IMG/VR virus record: IMGVR_UViG_3300027754_005427
Location: 22,927-86,926 of that record
Reading direction: 5' to 3' (one strand)
DNA: 64,000 nucleotides
From: a virus
Positions 1 to 9,394 of this stretch are shown here, one piece after another. The notes under the pieces are model-generated. The model did no database searches, was not told the DNA's origin, and was given only the letters and a program-made list of their open reading frames with translations. Every line of letters begins with the position of its first letter. Position 1 is the first letter of the stretch. The translations under genes were made by a program, and so were the position numbers.

Positions 1-461
1 AAATCTTCATTGAAATCAAAATATTCATTAATAGCTTGCCATCCAAGTAAAATCATTCCCCATTTAGTATTAATCTTATTAACTATATTACTAGTAGTTT
101 CAAATAGATCTTTTGGTATTGTTGAATCATCTTCAAATATTAAGCAATAATCATTTTCTGATTTAGATTCTTTGATAAATCTTCTCCAACACTTTAAATG
201 ACTTAGGTAACAACCAACTGCACCTTCTGTAAGAGATGAATTTGTTTTTCTTTCTTTTTTTGCTATAGCTTCTTTTAATTCTTCTACTGCTTTTTTTGAC
301 ATTTTATGTTCGTAATTTAACCACATACCATTTGTCGTATCGACAGCTTTTATAATATTGATTCTATCATCAATATTATTCCATTCCTTAAGAAATTTTA
401 TTTTTCTATCACTGTTTTTATCAAGGTTAATTACATACGCACCAGTGTATTTTGTAAACAT
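1..461 (-). CDS. Glycosyltransferase family 25-type protein, cut by the left edge
   Basis: Only the N-terminal 153 or so residues are in the window; the 3' end lies beyond position 1. Reverse-strand translation gives TGAYVINLDKNSDRK at the N-terminus, SLTEGAVGCYLSH in the middle and LIFEDDST as the acidic sugar-nucleotide/metal motif. These are the hallmarks of GT25 (LPS/collagen-type) glycosyltransferases. The same blocks occur in the complete gene at 30987-31706, so the two are paralogs. The ATG at 461 has no Shine-Dalgarno but has TATAAATA four bases upstream. Family assignment is firm; the acceptor is unknown, and tail-fibre proteins or surface glycan are possible. Confidence 0.8.
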   Translation of the reverse strand, partial: MFTKYTGAYVINLDKNSDRKIKFLKEWNNIDDRINIIKAVDTTNGMWLNYEHKMSKKAVEELKEAIAKKERKTNSSLTEGAVGCYLSHLKCWRRFIKESKSENDYCLIFEDDSTIPKDLFETTSNIVNKINTKWGMILLGWQAINEYFDFNED

Positions 462-506
462 GACATATTTATAAAGTTTATTTTTTTTTTCTCTTATAAA
501 TATAGA
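462..506. promoter_or_regulatory. Divergent pair of late-type promoters abutting both start codons
   Basis: TATAAATA lies at 466-473 on the minus strand, four bases before the ATG at 461. TATAAATA lies again at 495-502 on the plus strand, four bases before the ATG at 507. The octamer is the T4 late-promoter consensus (gp55-type sigma). With normal -10 to +1 spacing, transcription would begin at or very near the A of each ATG, so the mRNAs would be leaderless. Neither gene has a Shine-Dalgarno sequence. The role is inferred from consensus and spacing. Confidence 0.6.
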
Positions 507-1196
507 ATGATTGATGGAAATACAAAATTAGTTCATTTTGGCAATGATTGTGCCTCTGGTATCATAATAAATGATATTCTTAATATTAAAGAAAAACAGT
601 TATTTCAACTTGGATTTTACAGCTTCAATGATATATTAGAATATTTAAAAGAATCAAAATACGAAGAAATATACGATAAATCACATTTGTTTTTTGATAA
701 TATTAAAATAACTGAATTTTATAGTGATTTTAATGAATACAAACTTGGGCCGAGTATACTTAATAAAAAATATAATTTTAATTTAAATCATGATTATTTT
801 ATGCAAGACTATAAAATTATGAATTATGAATTCATAGTTAATAGCTTCAACACTAAAATAAAAAACTTCAAAGAATGTTTGGAATTAGAAAACAAAATTA
901 TATTCATTACATTCACTAATGTTGATATAAAATTATTAGAAATGATAAAGTTACTTAAAGAAAAAACCAATAATTGGTTTAAGTTAATAATATTCACCAA
1001 CAATAAAAATTTAAATTACTGCTTTGAGCAGGTAGAATTAATTTATTTGAACAATGAATATGATATTTGGTATTTAAGACCTTTAAAAGATAGACTTGTT
1101 CTCTACAAAGAAATTTACAGTAAATTTTATGAAATTACAATAAAACATATTAAACTGCCATGTTTTGAAGATACATTTTATTACAAAAACTTATAA
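507..1196 (+). CDS. Hypothetical protein, DUF1796 (putative cysteine peptidase)-like
   Basis: 229 residues. The N-terminus reads LVHFGNDCASGIIIND, followed by LFQLGFYSFNDILEYL. This resembles the 'GxxC...R/L...FDW' opening of DUF1796 proteins, a papain-like family common beside glycosyltransferases in phages and giant viruses. Cys15 would be the candidate nucleophile. The C-terminal half contains alternating hydrophobic strands but no motif I can place. The start is the ATG at 507, which sits four bases after TATAAATA and has no Shine-Dalgarno. Family membership is tentative because sequence similarity outside the first 60 residues is weak by eye. Confidence 0.45.
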   Translation: MIDGNTKLVHFGNDCASGIIINDILNIKEKQLFQLGFYSFNDILEYLKESKYEEIYDKSHLFFDNIKITEFYSDFNEYKLGPSILNKKYNFNLNHDYFMQDYKIMNYEFIVNSFNTKIKNFKECLELENKIIFITFTNVDIKLLEMIKLLKEKTNNWFKLIIFTNNKNLNYCFEQVELIYLNNEYDIWYLRPLKDRLVLYKEIYSKFYEITIKHIKLPCFEDTFYYKNL

Positions 1197-1267
1197 TTTT
1201 AAAAAATATGTATTGCATAATACAACTAACCTTTTTATAATGCTAAAAATTGAAAGGATTTACATTT

Positions 1268-1555
1268 ATGAATTATATGATTGCTGGATTTAGTTTTTTA
1301 ATTGGCATTTACTCATTGCCTTTTATGTTTAATGTTTTTGAATCAAAACATGATATATCAAATTTAAAACTATACAATAAAATTGTTTATGTTTTTTCTT
1401 TGTTCTTGTTTGTTACCTTTCCTTTTGTTAATTTTTCTAATTGCTTAGATATATTATATTTTAAATATTATATTTTTTCATATGTATCAGGAGTTTATGG
1501 AATTGCATTTCTGTTATTTTCTTCTTTAGATTTTATCAATATTAAAAAATCTTAA
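1268..1555 (+). CDS. Small membrane protein, three predicted TM segments
   Basis: 95 residues starting at the ATG at 1268, preceded by AAAGGA at 1254-1259. An in-frame TTG further upstream would include this ribosome site inside the coding region, so the internal ATG is preferred. The sequence is almost entirely hydrophobic, with helices around MIAGFSFLIGIYSL, VYVFSLFLFVTFPFV and YVSGVYGIAFLLFSSL. It ends in a basic KKS tail, so the C-terminus is likely cytoplasmic. It could be a holin-like or membrane-remodelling protein, but no family is recognisable. It is followed closely by another short membrane peptide gene. Confidence 0.55.
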   Translation: MNYMIAGFSFLIGIYSLPFMFNVFESKHDISNLKLYNKIVYVFSLFLFVTFPFVNFSNCLDILYFKYYIFSYVSGVYGIAFLLFSSLDFINIKKS

Positions 1556-1571
1556 TTTAAGAGAACTAAAC

Positions 1572-1718
1572 ATGAAAGAAAATGATGAATTAGATAAATT
1601 AAACCATGTTGATTGGTTCATAGTAGTAATACTAATACCTATTATGATAATAATTTCATTTTCTTTTATGATTATAAGGGATATTATTAATATTTTATTT
1701 GGAATAAAAATTTCTTAA
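1572..1718 (+). CDS. Short single-pass membrane peptide
   Basis: 48 residues. A charged N-terminus (MKENDELDKLNHVDW) is followed by one strongly hydrophobic segment, then an IRDIINILFGIKIS tail that could be a second, amphipathic helix. AAGAGA lies a few bases upstream of the ATG. The gene starts 17 bases after the preceding membrane protein gene and is probably in the same transcript. The function is unknown. Confidence 0.5.
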   Translation: MKENDELDKLNHVDWFIVVILIPIMIIISFSFMIIRDIINILFGIKIS

Positions 1719-1745
1719 TAATACAACAATAATTTAAAGTTAATT

Positions 1746-1758
1746 GATTATATAATCT
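1746..1758 (+). promoter_or_regulatory. 12-bp palindrome touching the start codon
   Basis: GATTATATAATC at 1746-1757 is a perfect palindrome ending one base before the ATG at 1759. An identical copy at 4191-4202 sits in the same place before the paralogous gene. The TATATA core lies about four bases from the ATG, like the late-type boxes elsewhere in the window. It is either a promoter or an operator. Confidence 0.4.
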
Positions 1759-4200
1759 ATGAACTTTAATTTTCAAGAATGGCTGTTGATATTAGAAGAA
1801 TTAAAACCAAAAGCTTTGGCTTTTAAAATACTTGGTAATACAGTAGATAAAACTGGCAAGCCTGTTCTTAGTACTGATCCTAACATTATAAAAACAACAA
1901 ATGAATTCAATAAGATATTTACCGCTTCTGGTATTCCTGAAGCACAACAAAAAAACATTTATCCAACGGCAGCTTATGTGTACAAAACAAACCCATCAGT
2001 TAGCGAAGGAGAATTCTCTCAAGATTTAAAAGATTATTATAAATTTGTAATAGCCAACCAACTTCCTGTTTTATCATTTAATGATGATGGAAATGTAACT
2101 GGTAATAATATTATAGGAAAATCTAAAAGTGAAGGAAATCCATATTTGCATTATGCTGATTGGGCAACTATTATACATACTAAAAATAGCGAAAGTGAAG
2201 ATGAAGTAAAAAAGAAATTCCACCAAACTTTATACAAATCTACAGGTGATGTAAGCGATCAAGAACTAGTTGCAAAATCACCAGATGAAAAGATAAAGGT
2301 TTATAAATCTAATGCAGTTGACAAGTGTATTATTCTTGGTAGAGGTCAAAAGTTTTGCATATCTCAACCTGGCAATTCAATGTTTCAATCTTACAGGAAT
2401 ACCAAAGATTCAACTTTCTACTTTGTTTATGATAATACAAGAAACGATGATCTTAAAGTAGTTGTAGTTGATGCCACAATAAGTAAAATTGAAATTACTG
2501 ATAGCTCAAATAGAACAGATAAATTCATGCAAGATCCATATGTAACCGATAAAGTAACAGAAATAACCTCAAATTCAAAATTATACTTAAAATATTTAAA
2601 AGAAAAAGGCGTTGATATAACTGTATTTAAAAACGAGCAAAGAACAGCAAAAGAAAATGAAGAACATGAAAAATTAGGTAAGGAAAATAAAGACTTAGCA
2701 TGGTTTAAATCTTTAACATATGAAGAAAAGAAAAACTATGTTGGCAGAGGACACAGACTTTCAAGTGAACAATTTAATTGGCTAGTTTCAATTAACTCTG
2801 AACCACTTTTAAAACAACATTTATCACTTGGTATAGTTTTGTATGGTAAGCAGTTGAACCTTGTTCTTAATGATCCTTATTTTAAAGATTTAAAATTAAA
2901 TTATCTTAACGCAAGAATGAATGGTCTTCCAGAAAGACAGCTAGCAATAAAAGAATATTTAGCCATGCCACCAAAATACAAACAAGAGTTGGCAGAAAAA
3001 TATGGAGATAAACTTAAAGATTATATTAATGTTAATAAGCTTCATGTTTTAGAATATATTAATCTTAAAGAAGAAGAAAAAACAGAAATTGAAAGATTGT
3101 TTAATTATGGTGACAATCTTGTCAAAAATATTCAGAGAAAATTAGGCATTGAATATTATATTGATCTTCCAGAAGATAAAAAAATAGAAGTGCGAAAAAT
3201 ATATGGAGCACAACTTCTAGAAGAAATTGAAAATTTTAACCTTGAATACTATCTTGATCTTTCAGAGGATAAAAAAACAGAATTGAAAAAATTATTTTTA
3301 TACACTGATGCTAATAATGGCTCTAGACTACTTCAAAACAAAATTCAAAGATTTGACATTCAAACTTATCTTGATCTACCAGAAGATAAAAAAATAGAAA
3401 CAAAAAAGTTATTTGGAAAATATATTAAAAACCAGATATCTCCATACTCTTATGGTGGATTGTTTGCAAAGTATATACATAACCCAACTTTAGAATTTAC
3501 TGATGAAGAAAAAGAATTGATTAATTGTGGAACACAAACTTTCTTAATCGATATTTTAGACCAACCAAACAAAAACAATGTTAAATTTATGACTAAAATG
3601 CTTGAAACATGTCCAAACGCAGTAGATTTTCAGTATTTAAATGACAGACACGCATTAACTACCATATTTCAAGAACTCAAGGGTGAAAAAGTTAAATTTA
3701 TAAATTTACTGCATCTTTTAAGTAATTATTCAAATCAAATGCGATTGGATAATATAGATATTATATTTAATTACATGATTAACATTCTTGGTAATGTTTC
3801 TAAATACATATTTATGTTTAGAAAATTCTTTGAAAAGTTTGCTTCAGATTTAAGCAGTGCCAGCAGTCACGATAGATACGAAGGTTCGCAACATCATTCT
3901 AAAGTAGAGAAGAATTTCTTTAATGAAAATAAAACTCTTAAGTTGTTTAGAAAAATATTTGATGGAAATCCATATCATATGGAAAAATATAGTACAAATG
4001 ATTTAATTTCAACTATGAAATTTATTGTAGATACAATTGGAAAAGAAAAGTTTCCAAGAACTACAAGAGATTTAATAAAAGAAAAAGCTGGAGAAGAAGG
4101 TTATAAATCTATATTCCCAGAAGAAGAAACAGAAACATCTCCAGCAGATTACGATAAAGCATACACAAGAGATTCTACTAGAGAAGCAAGGATTATATAA
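1759..4200 (+). CDS. Large repeat protein with capsid-targeting-like N-terminus (paralog 1)
   Basis: 813 residues, no recognised family. The first residues, MNFNFQEWLLILEELK, look like a T4 capsid targeting sequence: an amphipathic start ending in an I-L-E site that fits the gp21 prohead-protease consensus (L/I)-x-E. Residues 1-330 form a globular region shared with the next gene, including CIILGRGQKFCISQPGNS and STFYFVYDNTRNDDLKVV. From about residue 390 there are degenerate repeats of about 30 residues built around YLxLPEDKKxExKKLFG. The C-terminus ends in an acidic, low-complexity tail. It is likely a late virion protein, possibly packaged in the head. That role is inferred from the N-terminus only. 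Confidence 0.7.
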   Translation: MNFNFQEWLLILEELKPKALAFKILGNTVDKTGKPVLSTDPNIIKTTNEFNKIFTASGIPEAQQKNIYPTAAYVYKTNPSVSEGEFSQDLKDYYKFVIANQLPVLSFNDDGNVTGNNIIGKSKSEGNPYLHYADWATIIHTKNSESEDEVKKKFHQTLYKSTGDVSDQELVAKSPDEKIKVYKSNAVDKCIILGRGQKFCISQPGNSMFQSYRNTKDSTFYFVYDNTRNDDLKVVVVDATISKIEITDSSNRTDKFMQDPYVTDKVTEITSNSKLYLKYLKEKGVDITVFKNEQRTAKENEEHEKLGKENKDLAWFKSLTYEEKKNYVGRGHRLSSEQFNWLVSINSEPLLKQHLSLGIVLYGKQLNLVLNDPYFKDLKLNYLNARMNGLPERQLAIKEYLAMPPKYKQELAEKYGDKLKDYINVNKLHVLEYINLKEEEKTEIERLFNYGDNLVKNIQRKLGIEYYIDLPEDKKIEVRKIYGAQLLEEIENFNLEYYLDLSEDKKTELKKLFLYTDANNGSRLLQNKIQRFDIQTYLDLPEDKKIETKKLFGKYIKNQISPYSYGGLFAKYIHNPTLEFTDEEKELINCGTQTFLIDILDQPNKNNVKFMTKMLETCPNAVDFQYLNDRHALTTIFQELKGEKVKFINLLHLLSNYSNQMRLDNIDIIFNYMINILGNVSKYIFMFRKFFEKFASDLSSASSHDRYEGSQHHSKVEKNFFNENKTLKLFRKIFDGNPYHMEKYSTNDLISTMKFIVDTIGKEKFPRTTRDLIKEKAGEEGYKSIFPEEETETSPADYDKAYTRDSTREARII

Positions 4201-4202
4201 TC
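4191..4202 (+). promoter_or_regulatory. Second copy of the 12-bp start-proximal palindrome
   Basis: GATTATATAATC at 4191-4202 overlaps the TAA stop of the upstream paralog and ends one base before the ATG at 4204. It matches 1746-1757 exactly. The duplication that produced the two genes therefore included this element. Confidence 0.4.
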
Positions 4203-4203
4203 T

Positions 4204-6960
4204 ATGAACTTTAATTTTCAAGAATGGCTGTTAATATTAGAAGAATTAAAACCAAAGGCTTTGGCTTTTAAAATACTTGGCAATACAGTAGATAATGCTG
4301 GCAAGCCTGTACTTAGTACTGATCCTAATATTATAAAAACAACAAATGAATTCAATAAGATATTTTCTGCTTCAATTCCTGAAGCACAACAAAAAAACAT
4401 TTATCCAACAGCAGCTTATGTGTATAAAACAAATCCATCAGTTGGCGAAGCAGAATTCTCTCAAGATTTAAAAGATTATTATAAATTTGTAATAGCCAAC
4501 CAACTTCCTGTTTTATCATTTAATGATGATGGAAATGTAACTGGGAACTATATTATAGGAAAGCCAAAAGATACAGGAAATCCATATTCACATTATATTC
4601 ATTGGGCATCTGCTGTACATTCTAAAAATAGCGAAAATGAAGATGAAGAAAAAAAGAAATTTCACCAAAGCTTACAAAAATCTACAGGTGATGTAAGTGA
4701 TCAAGAATTAGTTGCAAAATCACCAGATGAAAAGATAAAGGTTTATAAAGCTAACGCAGTAGACAAGTGTATTATTCTTGGTAGAGGTCAAAAGTTTTGC
4801 ATATCTCAACCTGGTAATTCACAATTTCATGGTTACAGGAATACCAAAGATTCAACTTTCTACTTTGTTTATGATAATACAAGAAATGATGATCTTAAAG
4901 TAGTTGTAGTTGATGCCACAAGAAGAGGTATTGAAATTACTGATGGAAAAAACGACACAGCAAAAACTATGCAAGATCCATATGAAACTACACCAAAAAT
5001 AATAACATCAAATTCAGATTTATACTTAAAATATTTAAAAGAAAAAGGTGTTGATACAACTGTCTTTAAAAATGAACGAAAAACACCAAAGGAAGAAGCA
5101 GAAAACGAAAAATTAGGTAAGGGTAATCTTGAATTAGCATGGTTTAGATCTTTAACATATGAAGAAAGAAAGAACTATATTGGAAGAGGACATACTCTTT
5201 CAGATGAACAATTTAATTTTCTATTTACAACTAGATCTGAGCCACTTTTAAAAATATATGTATCAACTGGTATAATTTTGTATAGTGAGCAGTTGAACCT
5301 TGTTCTTAACAATCCTTATTTTAAAGATTTAAAATTAAATTATCTTAATGCAAGAATGCATAATTTTCCAAATAAACATCTGTTTGCAGAAGAATATTTA
5401 GCCATGCCACCAAAACAAAAACAAGAATTAGTAGAAAAATATGGAGATAAACTTAAAGATTATATAGAAATTAAAAATATTAAAATTAAATATTATGTTA
5501 ATTTACCAGAAGATAAAAAAACTGAAATTAAAAACTTATTTGGAAATGATTTTTTTAATTCAATGTTAAATAATTCTAGGTATTCTCTTAAGATTGAAGA
5601 TTATCTTAATTTACCAGAAGATAAAAAGACCGAAATTAAAAATTTATCTAAAGATAATGTTTATCATTTATTTGGATATCAGTCTACTAAAGTTGAAGAT
5701 TATCTTAGTTTACCAGAAGATAAAAGAACCGAACTCGAAAACTTACTTGGAGATAATTATAAAAGATTAATAATATTTAATTCAATTAACATTGAAGATT
5801 ATCTTAATTTCCCAGAAAATAAAAAAGCTGAAATTAAAAACTTACTTGGAAATGATTCTAAAGATTTAATAAAATATCAGTCTATTAAAATTGAAGATTA
5901 TCTTAATTTCCCAGAAGATAAAAAAACTGAAATTAAAAACTTTCTTGGGTATAATTATAGAGATTTAATAATGTATAGGTCTATTAAAATTGAAGATTAT
6001 CTTAATTTCCCAGAAAATAAAAAAGCAGAAATTAAAAAATTATTTGGAGATAGTTTCAAAAGTTATCTAATTTCAGATCATAGTGGTAGTTATATTAAAG
6101 CCGAAGATTATCTTAATTTACCAGAAGATAAAAAAACTGAAATTAAAAACTTTCTTGGAGATAGTTTCAAAGATTATGTATCAAATTTTTATGATTTATT
6201 TAGAAAATATGAAAAAAATCCAAGTTTGGAATTTAATGATGAAATAAAAAATTTAATTACTTGTAAAAATGCTGATTTTGTATCTGAAATTTTAAGACAA
6301 CCAAACAAAAACAATGTTAAGTTTTTGACTGATTTTTTAAGATCAAGTTGTAAAGGTTTAATAGATGATATATTAAGTAGCGGTGATAGTATTAGGGATA
6401 CATTTGATGAATTTTACGATAAAAAATTTAAAAGTATAGACAAAGTTAAAGTTATAAATTTATTGCATCTTTTAAGTACTTATTCAAATCAAATGCCAAT
6501 GAGAAATATATCAAATTTAATTAGCAATATTAGAGCTTATCTTGGTAGTAGTTCTAAATACATTGTTATGTTCAGAAAATTCTTCCAGAATTTTGCTTCA
6601 AAATTACAAGATGCCAAAGAAGTTAATCGTGATCAAGAAGACATGCATCATTCTGATGTAAGTAAAAATCATGAAAACACTAGTATAAAATTATTTGCAG
6701 ATATCTTAAGTTCTTTTGGAAAAATATTAGATAAAGATGCAATTTCAACTATTAAATTCATTGTAGATACAATTGGAAACGAAAAGATCCCAAGAACTAC
6801 AAGGGATTTAATAAAAGAAAAAGCTGGAGAAGAAGGTTATAAATCTATATTCCCAGAACAACAGCAACAACAACAAGCATCTCCAGAAGATTACGATAAA
6901 GCATACAGAGGAGATTCTACTAGAGAAGGAAGAGATTATAAGATGAATCGCTTAAGATAA
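4204..6960 (+). CDS. Large repeat protein with capsid-targeting-like N-terminus (paralog 2)
   Basis: 918 residues, a tandem paralog of 1759-4200. The first 300 residues are close to identical over long blocks, including the CTS-like MNFNFQEWLLILEE start. The repeat region is longer than in paralog 1, with seven or eight units of the form IEDYLNLPEDKKTEIKNLLG followed by a variable loop, between about residues 415 and 660. The C-terminal region is again shared (KFLTDFLR, INLLHLLSTYSNQM, TIGNEKIPRTTRDLIKEKAG) and ends with a Gln run. Unequal crossing-over between repeat units would explain the length difference. The function is unknown; a structural or injected protein is plausible. Confidence 0.7.
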   Translation: MNFNFQEWLLILEELKPKALAFKILGNTVDNAGKPVLSTDPNIIKTTNEFNKIFSASIPEAQQKNIYPTAAYVYKTNPSVGEAEFSQDLKDYYKFVIANQLPVLSFNDDGNVTGNYIIGKPKDTGNPYSHYIHWASAVHSKNSENEDEEKKKFHQSLQKSTGDVSDQELVAKSPDEKIKVYKANAVDKCIILGRGQKFCISQPGNSQFHGYRNTKDSTFYFVYDNTRNDDLKVVVVDATRRGIEITDGKNDTAKTMQDPYETTPKIITSNSDLYLKYLKEKGVDTTVFKNERKTPKEEAENEKLGKGNLELAWFRSLTYEERKNYIGRGHTLSDEQFNFLFTTRSEPLLKIYVSTGIILYSEQLNLVLNNPYFKDLKLNYLNARMHNFPNKHLFAEEYLAMPPKQKQELVEKYGDKLKDYIEIKNIKIKYYVNLPEDKKTEIKNLFGNDFFNSMLNNSRYSLKIEDYLNLPEDKKTEIKNLSKDNVYHLFGYQSTKVEDYLSLPEDKRTELENLLGDNYKRLIIFNSINIEDYLNFPENKKAEIKNLLGNDSKDLIKYQSIKIEDYLNFPEDKKTEIKNFLGYNYRDLIMYRSIKIEDYLNFPENKKAEIKKLFGDSFKSYLISDHSGSYIKAEDYLNLPEDKKTEIKNFLGDSFKDYVSNFYDLFRKYEKNPSLEFNDEIKNLITCKNADFVSEILRQPNKNNVKFLTDFLRSSCKGLIDDILSSGDSIRDTFDEFYDKKFKSIDKVKVINLLHLLSTYSNQMPMRNISNLISNIRAYLGSSSKYIVMFRKFFQNFASKLQDAKEVNRDQEDMHHSDVSKNHENTSIKLFADILSSFGKILDKDAISTIKFIVDTIGNEKIPRTTRDLIKEKAGEEGYKSIFPEQQQQQQASPEDYDKAYRGDSTREGRDYKMNRLR

Positions 6961-6965
6961 TAACC

Positions 6966-7787
6966 TTATTTTTTCTTTACTTCTGTTTGATTTAAAATTT
7001 CTTTATAATCTTCAATATTATTGAATGCTATTAAAAATCCGCTATTGTGACAAAAATTAGCTTTTTCATTAGGTGAAAATTTAACTATATCAACATTGTT
7101 ACTTACCATTCTGTATCCACCTTTTTTATTTCTACTATCTATAGTTAATATAACATCAACTTCAATTTTCCTGTCTTTGCAATACTTTTTAGTTGGAAGA
7201 TTTTCAATTTTAAATCCATCTTTTATTTTGCAATTAGTTAAATCTAATATTTTAATATTATTAAACAAAAAATGCTTTACACCATCTTCTATAATTTGCA
7301 TAAATTCTTTATTGTTTTCAATTTCTTCACAAATAGATTTTCCAATTTCTTTCATTAGTGAATATATTGGATCAGTAATTTCCCCAGTAATTTTAGAAAA
7401 AACTGATAAGATAGAGTTCCTAATAGGACTGAATATTATATTTAAACTTTCTTCAGATACATTGGCAAACTTTGCTGCTGCTTTTTGTCCATAACTATCA
7501 TATATTTCAACAAATTTAAGTTGCGGAAAATCTTCTCTGTAATCTTTTCCATAAAGATAATCAAGAACCATAGTAAAGCCACAAATTTGTTCCTTTATGT
7601 GATGATGATCAAAATTATGTAACTCTGGATTAAAAGATAATCCTTGATCAACAACCCAATATAAAGCACTTTCTAAATGTTCTGTAGTAGCTTTTGTTCT
7701 TAATGCTCTTTGATTTGTTTTATATATTAATACACAAGTAGCTAAGAAATCATCTTCATGTGCTCTTCCATCATGTACAATTATCAT
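6966..7787 (-). CDS. MYG1/UPF0160-like DHH-superfamily protein
   Basis: 273 residues. The N-terminal VHDGRAHEDDFLATCVLI and the later VVDQGLSFNPELHNFDHHH match the two metal-binding blocks of the MYG1 (UPF0160/GAMP) family: HDGxxHxDDxLA and DxGxxxxxxxxxFDHH. The fold is that of DHH phosphoesterases, and eukaryotic MYG1 is reported to be an exonuclease. A nuclease acting on RNA or DNA ends is therefore likely here. The protein is somewhat shorter than cellular MYG1. It is convergent with the large repeat genes and divergent from 7937. AAAAGG lies 10 bases upstream of the ATG. Confidence 0.8.
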   Translation of the reverse strand: MIIVHDGRAHEDDFLATCVLIYKTNQRALRTKATTEHLESALYWVVDQGLSFNPELHNFDHHHIKEQICGFTMVLDYLYGKDYREDFPQLKFVEIYDSYGQKAAAKFANVSEESLNIIFSPIRNSILSVFSKITGEITDPIYSLMKEIGKSICEEIENNKEFMQIIEDGVKHFLFNNIKILDLTNCKIKDGFKIENLPTKKYCKDRKIEVDVILTIDSRNKKGGYRMVSNNVDIVKFSPNEKANFCHNSGFLIAFNNIEDYKEILNQTEVKKK

Positions 7788-7936
7788 AATTGAACCTTTT
7801 ATTAAAAAATTAAATTTATTATATTTAATTTATAAGATAAGACTAATTATGTCAAGTTTAATAAAAATATACTTGCAATTATTAAATGTTAATATTAATA
7901 TGCTTAATAACAATATTTAAAAACTTAAGGATATTT

Positions 7937-8605
7937 ATGAATATTATTGATTTTACAAATGACCTTGATAAAACTAATTTAACCTTTAGGGAAGTTGAAG
8001 AGCAGATAAAAAACTTCACATTAGATTTTACAGGTACAAAAAATGAAGAATCAGAATATAGAATAAGTTTTCCAAGATACATTACGCCTTTTTACGAATA
8101 TGTTTTCAACAAACAAATTGTTCCAACTCAAATTCATTATGTTAATTATCTTTACATATCAAAAAACATTGAATGGCTTAATGAACAAAAATTCTCAGAT
8201 AAAATCATGAGAGGCTTGGAATTTAGACTAAAACAAACTTATCCATCTTTAGTAAGAGATTTACACTTTTGTTTATTTTTAAAAGAGAAAAGCAATTTTG
8301 ATAATATTATTTACAATATAGATTTAGACTTTAAACATGGAATAGATATTTTAATTAAAAAAGAAAATAAAAATTTTGGTGTCAATCTTTATACTAGTAC
8401 TAGAAGAGGAATGGAATTTAGAGAGAAGAAAAGTAAGAGGCACACATATTTTGATGATGTTTCAAACATAGAGTTACCAGTAGATTTTCACGGAAGTAGA
8501 ATATGCGGTAATTTCTTTTTATATGGTGACAGAGAAATGAATTTATTATCAAAAATAATTGATAGTAAATTACAATTAGAAAAAGAAATATCTTACAATC
8601 TATGA
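7937..8605 (+). CDS. Hypothetical protein, possible nuclease-like fold
   Basis: 222 residues from the ATG at 7937, which follows AAGGA. An in-frame extension back to 7886 would add a hydrophobic stretch without a ribosome site, so I reject it. The central segment DLHFCLFLKEKS..YNIDLDFKHGIDILIKKENKNFGVNLY loosely resembles the core strand order of PD-(D/E)xK nucleases (D in HGIDILI). The usual E-x-K is replaced by V-N-L, so catalytic activity is doubtful. There is no transmembrane segment. The 3' end overlaps the convergent gene at 8593 by 13 bases. Confidence 0.5.
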   Translation: MNIIDFTNDLDKTNLTFREVEEQIKNFTLDFTGTKNEESEYRISFPRYITPFYEYVFNKQIVPTQIHYVNYLYISKNIEWLNEQKFSDKIMRGLEFRLKQTYPSLVRDLHFCLFLKEKSNFDNIIYNIDLDFKHGIDILIKKENKNFGVNLYTSTRRGMEFREKKSKRHTYFDDVSNIELPVDFHGSRICGNFFLYGDREMNLLSKIIDSKLQLEKEISYNL

Positions 8606-8802
8606 GCTTTTTTTATATTCTTTAAAATTCCGTTGGCTAATTTAACAATTAAATCAGAGATTTCTATATCTCTATTAGAAATTTTGTTTTCAACAATATC
8701 ATTGTAAATAATTTGAGATGCTTTTTTCAAAGCATCTATTTGATTTAATACTTCAATTTTATTTTCAATAATAATACCCACGGCTTTATTAACATTAATC
8801 AT
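8593..8802 (-). CDS. Small helical protein of unknown function
   Basis: 69 residues, mostly predicted helix (VNKAVGIIIENKIEVLNQIDALKKASQ), charged and without cysteines. It overlaps the end of the upstream gene 8795-9298 by eight bases, with the start codon inside the last codons, so translational coupling is likely. No family is recognised. Confidence 0.5.
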   Translation of the reverse strand: MINVNKAVGIIIENKIEVLNQIDALKKASQIIYNDIVENKISNRDIEISDLIVKLANGILKNIKKAHRL

Positions 8803-9298
8803 TTTGACAAGTATTATAAAGTTTAAATATTTCGTTATCTAAGGTTTGTAATTTAGAAGGTTCTTTTTCCGATAAAAAACATTCATCGTCAAAGTATTCT
8901 GGTTTATTATTTAATAAGTATCTGCCATCAAACATTACTATGAGTTGATCATTATATTTACCAACAAAATCATCAATTGATTGCACTTCTTCTTTTATAG
9001 AATTGTATTTTGAAGTTTCAGCAACCATAAAAACAATTTGATTGTATTCAACTTTATTATCTTTATTTTTTCTAAGGACTGTGAATCCACTTTTTGAAGT
9101 TCCAATATATTCAATTATATTAGAAGCAATGTATTCAATTGATTCTTCGATTGTAGTTCCGTTACCAAAATCAATTAAGCTATTTGCATTTTCAATTACG
9201 CTATATCTAAATGGATAATTTTGATAATTCTGATCTAGCCACTTTCTGGTGTCTGAAATTAATTCTGTTATATTTTTATAGTTTTTAACTTCATGCAT
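8795..9298 (-). CDS. Hypothetical protein
   Basis: 167 residues from the ATG at 9298. The ATG three codons further upstream overlaps the AAAAGG ribosome site, so the second ATG, eight bases downstream of that site, is the better start. The sequence has an N-terminal helical part (NITELISDTRKWLDQNY) and a mixed alpha/beta C-terminal part (QLIVMFDGRYLL). No catalytic motif is evident. It is co-transcribed with the small gene 8593-8802. Confidence 0.5.
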   Translation of the reverse strand: MHEVKNYKNITELISDTRKWLDQNYQNYPFRYSVIENANSLIDFGNGTTIEESIEYIASNIIEYIGTSKSGFTVLRKNKDNKVEYNQIVFMVAETSKYNSIKEEVQSIDDFVGKYNDQLIVMFDGRYLLNNKPEYFDDECFLSEKEPSKLQTLDNEIFKLYNTCQND

Positions 9299-9394
9299 TT
9301 GGCACATCCTTTTGTTTTTAGAATTCGACTACATGTTTATTATATAAAAAATGTAATCAAAAGCAATTTTAGTTATTAAGTTTTATTTAAAAAG

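Noticed and set aside
7096-7494. A 132-codon plus-strand frame with hydrophobic residues
   Set aside because: It lies wholly inside the MYG1-like gene on the other strand, which has intact family motifs.
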